DNA of 38,316 nt, from positions 1 through 38,316 of the forward strand of contig CANPYJ010000017.1 of NCBI GenBank assembly GCA_947588275.1, read 5' to 3'. Shown piece after piece: positions 7,571 to 14,921 of this stretch (position 1 is its first letter; every line of letters starts with the position of its first letter). The notes under the pieces are model-generated. The model worked only from the letters and a program-made list of their open reading frames with translations. It had not been told where the DNA came from and ran no database searches. The stretch comes from an uncultured Alphaproteobacteria bacterium. GTDB taxonomy: Bacteria; Pseudomonadota; Alphaproteobacteria; RF32; CAG-239. The position numbers and the translations under genes are program-made.

Positions 7571-9176
7571 CAGCTTGGTGTTTTCCTGTTCTTTCGGGGA
7601 TTTCGGAAATCTGCATGGCGATCCGGAAAATTTCAGTCAACATTTTCAGCGGGTCGCTTCGCAAGTCGGTTTGGCTGTAGCGTTCGAGATAAACGCGAAT
7701 GGTGGCGCCGCTGGAGCCTGTTCCGGACAGACGGTAGACAATGCGCGAACCATCGGCAAAGCGGACAATCAATCCGTTTTTGGTGGAACTGTGGTCAACC
7801 GGATCATTGTATATAAAGGCGCCGGCCGCAGAAACCTTATAGTTGTCAAAGGTTTTTCCGGAAAGGGTCGGCAGTTTGGCCTCCAAGTCAGCCATCATTT
7901 TATCGGCCACCGCGGTGTCAACGCCTTCAAAGTCAAAGCGCATATAATAGCTGCGGCCGTATTTCTGCCAATGCTCGCGCGTGATTTGTTCCACCGATTT
8001 GCCGGCGGCGGCAATGATGTTAAGCCAGAATAAAACCGCCCAAATGCCGTCTTTTTCGCGAATATGGGAAGATCCGGTGCCGAAACTTTCTTCGCCGCAG
8101 AACGTAATGCGCTTGGAATCCATAAGATTAACAAAGTATTTCCAGCCGGTCGGGACTTCATAATAACCAATGCCGTGCTCTTTGGCCACGCGTTCGACTG
8201 CTGTGGAAGTGGCCGCAGATTTCGCCACGCCGTAAATACCTTTTTTGTAGGCCGGAATTAGGCTGAAATTGTCGGTAAGGATAGCCAGACTGTCACTCGG
8301 CGTAACAAAAAATTTGGGTCCGAGAATCATATTGCGGTCGCCGTCGCCGTCGTTGGCCGCGCCAAAATCGGTCGCCTGATCGGAGAACATAAAGTTGACC
8401 AGATCCTTGGCATAAACCATATTGGGATCAGGATGCAGACCGCCAAAGTCCGGTAGCGGGCGATAGTTGACCACCGAGCCTGCCGGCGCGCCGAGGATTT
8501 CTTCAAAAATCTTTTTGGCATAAGGGCCGGTCACCGCGTTCATCGCGTCAAAGCGCATCGTAAATCCGGCGGCAAATAATTTGCTGATGGCGTCAAAGTC
8601 AAAAATGCCGCGCATCATTTCAACATAATCCGTGACCGGATCAATAACGTCTATCTGCATGCCGCAAAGCTCCTGATGTCCGATTTTCGACAGGTCGACA
8701 TCCGGAACGTCACAGATTTTGTATTCGCTGACGATTTGGGTCTGCGCATAGATTTTGTCGCTGACGGCGCTGGGAATTTGGCCGCCGGTTTCGTTGGAAT
8801 ATTTGATGCCGAAATCGCCGTTTTCGCCGCCGGGGTTGTGCGAGGCCGACAAAATAAAGCCGCCGTCGGCTTTGTTTTTGAGAATAATATTAGAGCCGGC
8901 GGGAGTGGACATATAGCCGTTTTGGCCGATAATCAGGCGCGAGACGCCGTTGGCCGCAGCCATTTTGATGATTTTTTGAATGGCAATGTCATTATAATAA
9001 CGACCGTCGCCGCCGACGACAAAAGTTTTGCCCTTAAGGTTGCCGATGACATTGAAAATGCTTTGCATAAAGTTTTCGACATAGTTGGGCTGAACCACGA
9101 CTTTTGACTTGCGGCGCAGGCCGGCGGTGCCCATTTTTTGGTCGGTATAAGGGGTTGTTGCAACTGTCTTAATCAT
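7557..9176 (-). CDS. pgm: Phosphoglucomutase
   Basis: A 539-residue alpha-D-phosphohexomutase interconverting glucose-1-phosphate and glucose-6-phosphate in the cytoplasm, which feeds glycogen and sugar-nucleotide synthesis. The N-terminal GTAGLR motif, the catalytic serine loop SASHNPGG (phosphoserine near 112), the metal loop DGDGDR and the sugar-binding loop CGEESFGTGSSHIREKDG are all present, together with the C-terminal phosphate loop RLSGTGSSGATIR. This is the long PGM1-like type and not the shorter PgcA/ManB form. AGGAG lies just upstream of the ATG. It is the first gene of the seven-gene minus-strand cluster and overlaps the next gene by 14 bases. Confidence 0.95.
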   Translation of the reverse strand: MIKTVATTPYTDQKMGTAGLRRKSKVVVQPNYVENFMQSIFNVIGNLKGKTFVVGGDGRYYNDIAIQKIIKMAAANGVSRLIIGQNGYMSTPAGSNIILKNKADGGFILSASHNPGGENGDFGIKYSNETGGQIPSAVSDKIYAQTQIVSEYKICDVPDVDLSKIGHQELCGMQIDVIDPVTDYVEMMRGIFDFDAISKLFAAGFTMRFDAMNAVTGPYAKKIFEEILGAPAGSVVNYRPLPDFGGLHPDPNMVYAKDLVNFMFSDQATDFGAANDGDGDRNMILGPKFFVTPSDSLAILTDNFSLIPAYKKGIYGVAKSAATSTAVERVAKEHGIGYYEVPTGWKYFVNLMDSKRITFCGEESFGTGSSHIREKDGIWAVLFWLNIIAAAGKSVEQITREHWQKYGRSYYMRFDFEGVDTAVADKMMADLEAKLPTLSGKTFDNYKVSAAGAFIYNDPVDHSSTKNGLIVRFADGSRIVYRLSGTGSSGATIRVYLERYSQTDLRSDPLKMLTEIFRIAMQISEIPERTGKHQADVIT

Positions 9177-9219
9177 AATCGCTCCTGTTTTGAAACTGCG
9201 GTAAATTATTTATAGGGCG

Positions 9220-9247
9220 ATTGTACCACCGGCAAGGGTAAAGACAA
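9220..9247 (-). promoter_or_regulatory. Candidate promoter of the pgm-to-hdaA operon
   Basis: On the minus strand TTGTCT (9242-9247) and TACAAT (9220-9225) are 16 bases apart, about 45 bases before the pgm ATG. The same gap holds a weak GACAA/TTGTC hairpin after the mipZ stop that may separate the two transcripts. Confidence 0.45.
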
Positions 9248-9261
9248 GTATTATTGTCAAG

Positions 9262-10059
9262 TTATGGGCAGATAAACTCAGCCAGATTGTTTATCTCCAA
9301 TTTGGCGGCCAGATGCGAAAGATTCATCTTGCGACGCAGTTGTTCCTGCTGCATATCAAGCACGGTCAGTCCGTCTAAAAACAACTCGCGGTAGATAACG
9401 CGATCTTTAAGGCCGGAGCAAAAACGAAAACCGTACAGTTTGCCCAGTTTATCGAGAACTTCAAAAATATAGGCCTTGTTGCGCGAACGCTGCGCAGTTG
9501 TTTTGTTGCCGCACACGATCCAGTTGAGATAAGATTTTCCCTTGGAAGCCAGTTGTTTTTTGACAGTCCAGACAAAATCGGCGTAAGGCCCGGGGTTAAG
9601 CAGCTGCCCGTTGGCCGGATCGATATCGGCCAAGGCCGAAAGGTCAACCAAACTGTCGGTTATCGGCGAAATCAGGGTGTCGGCATAAGTGTGGGCCGCT
9701 TCAAACAGATAATTTTTGTGACCGGGGGTGTCGATAATAATGCTGTCGACCCGCTGCGCCAACTCTCGAATCGTATCGTCAAGCTTTTTGAGTTCGGACG
9801 GAATGTCCCCATAGTCTGCCACCGGTTCAAAACGATAGTGCAGGGGAATGGGCAAAACAATATGATTGATCTCGCAAAAATGGCGGCGGTTTTGCACATA
9901 TTTGCTGAGCGATCCTTGACGTCCGTCAAGATCAATGACGGCCACGCGGTAGTTTTCAAGCAAAAGCTTGACGGCCAAATGCATGGCGATTGTCGATTTG
10001 CCTGTGCCGCCTTTTTCGTTGCCGATGACGATGATGTGAGTGGTTGAGGTGTCAGTCAT
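9262..10059 (-). CDS. mipZ: MipZ, division-plane positioning ATPase
   Basis: A 265-residue ParA/MinD-type ATPase. The deviant Walker A motif KGGTGKST lies at residues 16-23. It is followed by VIDLDGRQGSLSKYVQNR, which matches the MipZ signature DLDxRQGxLxxYxxNR better than ParA or MinD. IIIDTPGH gives the Walker B-like strand. In alphaproteobacteria MipZ forms a gradient from the ParB-bearing poles and inhibits FtsZ, placing the division site at midcell. The ATG overlaps the stop of the carboxypeptidase gene by one base (TAATG), so expression is probably coupled. Confidence 0.9.
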   Translation of the reverse strand: MTDTSTTHIIVIGNEKGGTGKSTIAMHLAVKLLLENYRVAVIDLDGRQGSLSKYVQNRRHFCEINHIVLPIPLHYRFEPVADYGDIPSELKKLDDTIRELAQRVDSIIIDTPGHKNYLFEAAHTYADTLISPITDSLVDLSALADIDPANGQLLNPGPYADFVWTVKKQLASKGKSYLNWIVCGNKTTAQRSRNKAYIFEVLDKLGKLYGFRFCSGLKDRVIYRELFLDGLTVLDMQQEQLRRKMNLSHLAAKLEINNLAEFICP

Positions 10060-11258
10060 TAATTATGGTCAGCCATTGCCAAGTGTTGAGATTGTATTGT
10101 CGCCACAACTATACAAGACTTGTTTGACTTTTTCAATTGATTACAAGTTTTATCCGCTTCATTTTTTTGCAGACCGACCAGTTTGGAGCGGTAAACAATC
10201 GCCGAGCCTTTTTGCGCCGGCTCAATTTCGACCTGAGTTTTGCGGATGGCCGCCAGTTTAATCTCTTTGCGGGTGGTAAGGGCGTAGTTGCGCGCCTTGA
10301 CATAGTTGGAAAAGGCGCCAATCTGCACGCCCCAAGTCTGGCTTGGTTTTTGCGCCTGTTTAAGCGGCGCCGGAGCCGAGGGCGCAATCTCGGTTTTGGC
10401 ATAAAGACTGCCGGTCGGCGCAATATTGTCGGCCAGAGCCAGTTTTTGCAAGCCTCTGGTCATCATGCCGGCGGCGCGCTGGTCGCGCGTCTTGACGCTG
10501 TCGTGTCCCATGGTGACGGCAATCACCCGATTGTCGCCGCGTTTGGCCGAAGTGACAATGTTGTAGCCGGCGGCATTGGTGAAACCGGTTTTCATTCCGT
10601 CGGCACCCTTAAAGGTTTTCAGCAGATGATTGTGGGTGTAAAAAGTCTGTCCTTTATAGGTGAATTTGCGAGTGGAAAACAATTTGTAATACTGAGGAAA
10701 ATGATGGTAAATTGCTGCCGCCAGCACGGCCATGTCGCGGGCGGTGGTCTTTTGGGCGCGGTTGGGCAGGCCGGAAGCGTTTTTAAATACGGTGTTCTTC
10801 ATCCCGAGTTCGCGTGCGACTTCAGTCATGGTCACGGCAAATTTTTCTTCGCTGTATCCGAGCCCTTCGGCCAAAACCGTGGCGCAATCGTTGGCTGATT
10901 TGGTAATCAATGCCAAAATCGCATCGCGTACGGCAATCTTTTCACCGGGGCGCAGACCGAGTCTGGACGGCGAGCGGTTGGCCGCGGTGCGCGAGACCGG
11001 CAATTTGTCGGTCATCTTAATCAGACCTTTGTCAAGCGCGTTGAAGGTGATGTAAAGCGTCATCAGCTTGGTGAGCGAGGCCGGATAACGCTGTTCGTCG
11101 GCGTTGGAGGCAAACAAAACGTCGCCGGTTTCGGCATTAATCATAATTGATGACTGGCTGCGCTTGAAGGCTTGCGCCGAAGTCGCGCTGCCCATCATAA
11201 TCAGTCCGGCGGCCGCCGCGACCGCAAAATATCTGCCCAATTGCGTTGTGAACGCCAT
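10059..11258 (-). CDS. dacA: D-alanyl-D-alanine carboxypeptidase with SPOR domain
   Basis: A 399-residue secreted serine peptidase of family S11 (PBP5-like), which trims the terminal D-Ala from peptidoglycan stem peptides in the periplasm. A signal peptide ends near residue 30 (SAQA). The three active-site motifs are SLTK (61-64), SAN (121-123) and KTG (223-225). The C-terminal 90 residues start TWGVQIGAFSNYVKARNYA and form a SPOR domain, which in the family binds denuded septal glycan and brings proteins to the division site. The gene overlaps mipZ by one base. Upstream the start has only a weak AAGAAGAG site. The classical C-terminal amphipathic anchor of PBP5 is replaced here by SPOR. Confidence 0.9.
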   Translation of the reverse strand: MAFTTQLGRYFAVAAAAGLIMMGSATSAQAFKRSQSSIMINAETGDVLFASNADEQRYPASLTKLMTLYITFNALDKGLIKMTDKLPVSRTAANRSPSRLGLRPGEKIAVRDAILALITKSANDCATVLAEGLGYSEEKFAVTMTEVARELGMKNTVFKNASGLPNRAQKTTARDMAVLAAAIYHHFPQYYKLFSTRKFTYKGQTFYTHNHLLKTFKGADGMKTGFTNAAGYNIVTSAKRGDNRVIAVTMGHDSVKTRDQRAAGMMTRGLQKLALADNIAPTGSLYAKTEIAPSAPAPLKQAQKPSQTWGVQIGAFSNYVKARNYALTTRKEIKLAAIRKTQVEIEPAQKGSAIVYRSKLVGLQKNEADKTCNQLKKSNKSCIVVATIQSQHLAMADHN

Positions 11259-11435
11259 TTTTGTATCTCTTCTTTAATTATTTAAATCCATTTCTTTCAG
11301 TTTAATGACAAAAAGGAAATAAATTGTTAATGTTCGCCAAATAATGATGCGGCTGAAAAATTTGTTCAAAAGCGGCTCTTCGGCGGGGTTGCCGCGGATT
11401 GGGCAAACGGTGGCAAAAATATTTGCAGATTTAAC

Positions 11436-11462
11436 TTGACTTTGATTTTAATTGCTTATAGA
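11436..11462 (+). promoter_or_regulatory. Candidate promoter of tRNA-His
   Basis: TTGACT (11436-11441) is followed 15 bases later by TATAGA (11457-11462), or 17 bases later by TAGAAA. Either placement would start transcription just before the tRNA at 11478. Confidence 0.45.
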
Positions 11463-11477
11463 AAATGGAGCATTGAC

Positions 11478-11555
11478 GGCGGATTTAGCTCAGTTGGTTA
11501 GAGCGCTGGTTTGTGGTACCAGATGTCGTGAGTTCGAGTCTCATAATCCGCCCCA
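11478..11555 (+). tRNA. tRNA-His (anticodon GTG)
   Basis: A full cloverleaf is visible. The acceptor stem GCGGATT (11479-11485) pairs with AATCCGC (11545-11551). The D arm is GCTCAGTTGGTTAGAGC, the anticodon loop TTGTGGT contains GTG, and the T loop is TTCGAGT. The extra G at 11478 faces C73, as expected for tRNA-His, and the CCA end is encoded (11553-11555). A terminator follows at once. Confidence 0.97.
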
Positions 11556-11556
11556 T

Positions 11557-11588
11557 AAAAATCCCGTCCTGTGAGGCGGGATTTTTTT
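11557..11588 (+). terminator. Terminator of tRNA-His
   Basis: An AAAAATCCCG / CGGGATTTTT stem with a short loop is followed by a T run, immediately after the encoded CCA end. The A-rich left arm would let it work in both directions. Confidence 0.85.
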
Positions 11589-11706
11589 GCGGATGTCGGT
11601 TGACAGCTTTTTCTGCCGCCGGCCGAGGAAACGACTTTGACACTTGAACTCGGCTTTGGCAATCGCCAAGCTGCCGCGTTCACCGTTGGCAGGCTGTTTG
11701 GGTATT

Positions 11707-12096
11707 TTAAAGTTTGGTGTTTTGCAATTTTTTCACAATCGGTAGATCGGCCGGGGCGAAGGTATAGTTTTTGAGTTCGTCGGGCGTTGCCCAAGCAGTT
11801 TGTTCGTGTTCGTTGGACTTTATTTCGACGTCGTTCGGCACATAGGCAAAATAGCAATGAATTTCAATCGTTCCGAAGTCGTAATCATAAACCGATTTGG
11901 TGAAAAAATCGCCGATTTCGGCCTCAATATTGAGTTCTTCGCGCAGTTCGCGGCACAGAGTTTGGGGCAGGGTTTCCCCCTGTTCCTGCTTGCCTCCCGG
12001 AAATTCCCAATGGTGGGCGAGACTTTTGCCGGCCGGACGTCGGGCGATAAAAACGCGGCCTTGGCGGGTGATGATGGCGGCAGCAACGGCAGTCAT
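11707..12096 (-). CDS. mutT: MutT-type Nudix hydrolase (8-oxo-dGTP diphosphatase)
   Basis: A 129-residue Nudix protein, the usual size for MutT. The Nudix box GX5EX7REUXEE is present as G35 to E54 (GKQEQGE then RELREEL), and the preceding WEFPGGK matches the MutT nucleotide-binding strand. The expected role is hydrolysis of 8-oxo-dGTP to the monophosphate, preventing A-to-C transversions. The ATG at 12096 has GGAG seven bases upstream. It is a single gene facing away from the coiled-coil gene at 12197. Other Nudix substrates cannot be excluded. Confidence 0.85.
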   Translation of the reverse strand: MTAVAAAIITRQGRVFIARRPAGKSLAHHWEFPGGKQEQGETLPQTLCRELREELNIEAEIGDFFTKSVYDYDFGTIEIHCYFAYVPNDVEIKSNEHEQTAWATPDELKNYTFAPADLPIVKKLQNTKL

Positions 12097-12135
12097 GCGG
12101 TTCTCCTTTGAAGTGCTGAGAAATACATTAAAGAG

Positions 12136-12154
12136 GCTTGAAAAAATGTCAAGC
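12136..12154. repeat. Inverted repeat between mutT and the coiled-coil gene
   Basis: GCTTGA-N7-TCAAGC is an exact 6-base inverted repeat in the divergent gap, about 45 bases before the ATG at 12197. It could be an operator or a small hairpin; nothing more can be said. Confidence 0.3.
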
Positions 12155-12196
12155 TGTATTAAACTAAATCACAACATCAACTTCAAGGAGAGGCAG

Positions 12197-12694
12197 ATGA
12201 ACAAATTTTTGACAATGATGGCGGCGGGGTTGGTCGGCTGGAGCGGTATCGCCGCTGCTCAGGAGGGCAGAGTAGCAACGGTGCCTGAAAGTCAGTCTGA
12301 GTCTGCGGTCAAAACCGAATCGGCAACACCCCAAAAATATCTGACCCGCAAGCAGCGCGAACGGCAGCGCAAACTTGAGGCGGTGGCCGAGGAGCGCGAA
12401 AATGCCACCGGTCGGTTTAAGAAAAAAGCCATTGAACGGGCCGAGGCGCGCGAAAAGCAAATGGAAGACTATTTGCAGGAGCGCGAAGACCGAGCTTCTC
12501 GATTCCAAAAGGAGGCCGAAGCCGCCGATGAAAAGAAGACAACGGAAATAGAGCAGGAGGAAGCCGCAGAACTCAAGAACGCCAGCCGTTTTCGGCGAAA
12601 AGCCATCGCGCAGGCGGAGGAGCGTGCGCTGAAAGACAAAGAAAAGCTGGAACGCGTGCAGCGTCGGAAAAAAGGCCGTGGTCAAAGTTTGTGA
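12197..12694 (+). CDS. Exported coiled-coil protein of unknown function
   Basis: A 165-residue protein with a signal peptide ending at about AAAQ (residue 22). The mature part is highly charged and helical: repeated stretches such as RKQRERQRKLEAV and RFKKKAIERAEAREKQMED alternate Arg/Lys with Glu, predicting a long coiled coil with no membrane segment. Similar sub-repeats (ENATGRFKKKAIERAE, DRASRFQKEAEAAD, KNASRFRRKAIAQAEE) suggest internal duplication in steps of roughly 35-50 residues. The start at 12197 follows AAGGAGAGGCAG; the open frame extends 300 bases further upstream but has no start signal there and overlaps mutT. I do not recognise the family. Confidence 0.75.
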   Translation: MNKFLTMMAAGLVGWSGIAAAQEGRVATVPESQSESAVKTESATPQKYLTRKQRERQRKLEAVAEERENATGRFKKKAIERAEAREKQMEDYLQEREDRASRFQKEAEAADEKKTTEIEQEEAAELKNASRFRRKAIAQAEERALKDKEKLERVQRRKKGRGQSL

Positions 12695-12713
12695 ATTTTT
12701 GTGAAAATTTTGT

Positions 12714-12742
12714 TTGCATTTTTAAATTGATTGGTATATATA
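12714..12742 (+). promoter_or_regulatory. Candidate promoter of tRNA-Gln
   Basis: TTGCAT (12714-12719) and TATATA (12737-12742) are separated by 17 bases and lie about 18 bases before the tRNA. Confidence 0.5.
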
Positions 12743-12759
12743 CTTTTTCGGCAGATGAT

Positions 12760-12833
12760 TGCCTCATCGTCTAATGGTAGGACAGCAGACTCTGACTCTG
12801 TTAATCGTGGTTCGAATCCATGTGAGGCAGCCA
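12760..12833 (+). tRNA. tRNA-Gln (anticodon CTG)
   Basis: The acceptor stem TGCCTCA (12760-12766) pairs with TGAGGCA (12823-12829). The anticodon stem GCAGA/TCTGT encloses the loop CTCTGAC with anticodon CTG, and the T loop is TTCGAAT. Discriminator G and an encoded CCA end (12831-12833) follow. A terminator starts five bases later. Confidence 0.96.
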
Positions 12834-12837
12834 ATCT

Positions 12838-12866
12838 TAAAACCGCCCGGGCAGGGCGGTTTTTTT
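12838..12866 (+). terminator. Terminator of tRNA-Gln
   Basis: The stem AACCGCCC / GGGCGGTT with a five-base loop is followed by a T run. Confidence 0.85.
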
Positions 12867-12969
12867 ATGTGTGACGGGATTGTCACGAAAAAGAGGCATC
12901 AAAGTTCATCGGTTGACATGCGGTAACCAGCATCTGTTCTCGTATACTTATTTGATTTTATTTATAAAT

Positions 12970-13000
12970 AAAAAAGCACCCGCTAAGGGTGCTTTTTTTT
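12970..13000. terminator. Terminator at the end of the ECF operon
   Basis: AAAAAAGCACCC / GGGTGC plus T8 with loop GCTAA forms a near-symmetrical hairpin. On the minus strand it lies just after the stop of the Spy-like gene (13031), so it probably ends the ECF sigma operon; it can also act on the plus strand. Confidence 0.8.
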
Positions 13001-13030
13001 GGAGCGGCTGATTCAGCCGGTTTTTGAAAA

Positions 13031-13543
13031 TCAGTCGGCTTTGGGTGCCGGTGCGATTTTCTTGAGGAGCATCGGTTTTTCGGTTTTGAGTTCCGGCGCA
13101 ACGGAATCGTCAGTCGACGGACGAGGAGCATCGTTGATATCCGGTTTGTCAGGCCGCGGATGATGACCTTTTTTCATGTGCGGTTCTTTATGTCTGTGGT
13201 CAAAATTTTTCATCCGTTCATTGTGTTCGGTTTTGATTTTATCAAACTCCGCTTTTTGTTCCGGAGTTAAAATTGCCTCAAACTCGTTCATGTTGGCTTG
13301 GCGCAAATCTTGCATTTGAGCACGCAGTTTTTTCATTTTTTCATGGCCGTTTCGGCGGATTTGCTCGGCTTTGGTCTTTTGGTCAGCGGTCAGATTAAGG
13401 AGCTGAGCCAAGTTTTCGTGCATTTGTTGGACATGAGGCGGACGCGCGTCCTGCGGCGGCAAAGGAGCTTCCTGTGCGCACAGGGTTCCGGCGCCGTATA
13501 AAATCAGGGTTGTGCAAAGCAAAAATCCGAATTTGTTGTTCAT
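13031..13543 (-). CDS. Spy/CpxP-like periplasmic protein, His-rich tail
   Basis: A 170-residue exported protein. The signal peptide ends near residue 24 (LCAQ). Two LTxxQ motifs, LTADQKTKAEQI and LTPEQKAEFDKI, place it with the Spy/CpxP/CnrX helical-hairpin group; Spy and CpxP act as periplasmic chaperone and stress sensor, and CnrX senses cobalt and nickel. After the helical part comes a His-rich segment (DHRHKEPHMKKGHH) that could bind metal, then a Pro-rich tail. AGGAG precedes the ATG. It starts two bases after the sigma factor stop, so the two are co-transcribed, which suggests that this protein acts in the same signalling pathway or is its effector. Confidence 0.75.
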   Translation of the reverse strand: MNNKFGFLLCTTLILYGAGTLCAQEAPLPPQDARPPHVQQMHENLAQLLNLTADQKTKAEQIRRNGHEKMKKLRAQMQDLRQANMNEFEAILTPEQKAEFDKIKTEHNERMKNFDHRHKEPHMKKGHHPRPDKPDINDAPRPSTDDSVAPELKTEKPMLLKKIAPAPKAD

Positions 13544-13545
13544 GT

Positions 13546-14037
13546 TTATTCTCCTTTTAAAAATTTGAGTTGTTCAGCCAAAATCTTACGCGCGGCAAAA
13601 AGCCTTGATTTGACAGTGCCGAGCGGCAGTCCCGTTTTGGCGGCAATTTGGTCGTAGCTCAGGTCTTCGAACTCGTACCAGATGACAATCTTGCGCAGCT
13701 TGGCTGGCAGATCATCTACCGCATGCAGAATAATTTTTTGGCGCGACTTGGCGCTCAGGACTTGTTCCGGATTGCTCCGCACGGTCGCGCCGTCTAGAAC
13801 ATCGCCGCCTACTTCGGCCGCGCTTTGCTTGTATTGACGCGAGCGAAAATAATCACGGCAGACGTTGGCCGCCAGCTGACAAATCCATTGGCCGAATTTG
13901 CCTTCCTCACGGTAGGCGGGCAGGTTTTTCCATGTTTTGATATAGACTTCCTGTTCAATGTCTTCGTTGTAGGCGCCGGTCAGCTTTTTGATGACGGCGC
14001 GCACTTTGCCGCCGTATTGGGCAATTATTTCATTCAT
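13546..14037 (-). CDS. ECF-family RNA polymerase sigma factor
   Basis: A 163-residue protein of the sigma70 ECF class, having only regions 2 and 4. Region 2 runs from about residue 5 to 68 and includes DIEQEVYIKTWKNLPAYR and the DNA-melting stretch GQWICQLAANVCRDYFR. Region 4 is LPAKLRKIVIWYEFEDLSYDQ followed by a helix-turn-helix ending GTVKSRLFAARKIL. It directs transcription of a small regulon when released from an anti-sigma. The start overlaps the stop of the upstream small membrane protein by one base (TGATG), and the Spy-like gene begins two bases after its stop. A candidate ECF promoter lies before the operon at 14315-14340. Confidence 0.9.
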   Translation of the reverse strand: MNEIIAQYGGKVRAVIKKLTGAYNEDIEQEVYIKTWKNLPAYREEGKFGQWICQLAANVCRDYFRSRQYKQSAAEVGGDVLDGATVRSNPEQVLSAKSRQKIILHAVDDLPAKLRKIVIWYEFEDLSYDQIAAKTGLPLGTVKSRLFAARKILAEQLKFLKGE

Positions 14038-14291
14038 CAGCTCACCATCAAAAAACCGTATTCGTCCGTCGGCAGTCCCAGGTCTTCAACCACGGAAGTC
14101 TCGTCGCCTGAGAGAGAAAATTCGCTGTCCCAATAGTAAGGATAAGCCTGCCGCTGCACCGGCCACAACGAGGCCAGTCCAATCCACATCACAGCCGCCA
14201 TCGCCAACGCGGACTTAATGACCTGACGGCGGCGTTTGCGCGCCAGATATAAGGGTTTGGCTTCGCGGATAAGTACCGAGATGTCGTCCAT
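14037..14291 (-). CDS. Small single-pass membrane protein, candidate anti-sigma factor
   Basis: An 84-residue protein with a basic N-terminal cytoplasmic segment (LIREAKPLYLARKRRRQ), one hydrophobic helix at about 26-46 and a short acidic periplasmic tail ending DEYGFLMVS. It is too short for a zinc-finger anti-sigma and has no HxxxCxxC motif. Size, topology and place directly before an ECF sigma gene resemble CnrY/NccY, membrane anti-sigma factors that hold CnrH. It has AAAGGAG before its ATG and overlaps the sigma gene by one base. The anti-sigma role is inferred from context; I do not recognise the sequence family. Confidence 0.65.
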   Translation of the reverse strand: MDDISVLIREAKPLYLARKRRRQVIKSALAMAAVMWIGLASLWPVQRQAYPYYWDSEFSLSGDETSVVEDLGLPTDEYGFLMVS

Positions 14292-14314
14292 TTGTCGCTC
14301 CTTTCAACCCTTAT

Positions 14315-14340
14315 AACGTATGCCGCGAGAAAAAAGTTCG
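14315..14340 (-). promoter_or_regulatory. ECF-type promoter of the sigma operon
   Basis: On the minus strand CGAAC (14336-14340) and CGTT (14315-14318) are separated by 17 bases, about 25 bases before the first ATG of the operon. This fits the AAC-containing -35 and CGT-type -10 elements of ECF sigma promoters, and is also close to the GGAAC-N16/17-CGTT consensus of the alphaproteobacterial general stress sigma EcfG. It suggests autoregulation or entry into the general stress response. Confidence 0.55.
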
Positions 14341-14341
14341 A

Positions 14342-14920
14342 TTATTTTTTGAGGCTGACAATTTGAGCCGCGATTTCACCGGCCAGTCGGTTGACCAACA
14401 CACTGTCTTGCCGTGCCAAATCATCATAATTTTTGCCCAGCGGCACGCTCAGTTTAACTTCATTGCGGCGAAGCAAGGCGCCGTTGCGATTGAAGATGCT
14501 GTACCAGGCGTTGAGCGAGGCCTGATTGCCGAAAATGCCGTCAAACTTGGTGATTTCCGCTTTGATTATGTAGTCAAATCCGATATGGCTGAAGCCGCTC
14601 GGTTTGACTTCGGCTTGCGGAAGCCAGCCCGCCAAATCGCTGGCTAAGGCCTGCTGAACCATGGCGCTCAGAGGTTCGCTCCAGCGGTTGAATTCCGAAA
14701 CGCTTATTTCGACCTGATTGTCTTCACGGGTGACCATCTGAGGTTTGTTGAGATAAGGCGGAATTTGGACGGCGGCCACGCCGATTGTCAGCCTGCCTGA
14801 AGCAAATGGCTCGGCCGGCGCCGCTTCCGGCGTAAGACTATAGAATTTTGACTGCGGGCTGTAGCCGCCAAAACAGCCGCTGACCGCCAAGATGATAAAT
14901 GCAATGGCTAATTTCCGCAT
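14342..14920 (-). CDS. PqiC/YmbA-like outer-membrane lipoprotein of the Mla operon
   Basis: A 192-residue lipoprotein: signal peptide with lipobox VSGC (Cys 16), then the ABC-type transport auxiliary domain beginning KFYSLTPE and continuing through LTIGVAAVQIPPYLNKPQMV and RWSEPLSAMVQQAL, as in PqiC/YmbA. Members partner with MCE proteins in moving phospholipid between membranes. The open frame extends 93 bases further upstream into mlaD; I chose the ATG at 14920 because AAAGGGGAAAA precedes it and the signal peptide starts there. It begins one base after the mlaD stop. It may take the place of the periplasmic MlaC, which is not present here. Confidence 0.85.
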   Translation of the reverse strand: MRKLAIAFIILAVSGCFGGYSPQSKFYSLTPEAAPAEPFASGRLTIGVAAVQIPPYLNKPQMVTREDNQVEISVSEFNRWSEPLSAMVQQALASDLAGWLPQAEVKPSGFSHIGFDYIIKAEITKFDGIFGNQASLNAWYSIFNRNGALLRRNEVKLSVPLGKNYDDLARQDSVLVNRLAGEIAAQIVSLKK

Positions 14921-14921
14921 T

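Noticed and set aside
11498..11857. 119-residue minus-strand frame across tRNA-His
   Set aside because: It covers the tRNA, its terminator and the end of mutT; a chance frame.
12913..13000. Possible small RNA gene: TTGACA, TATACT and a strong terminator
   Set aside because: TTGACA and TATACT are 24 bases apart, too far for a sigma70 promoter, and the transcript would be only about 45 bases. The terminator is explained by the minus-strand operon.
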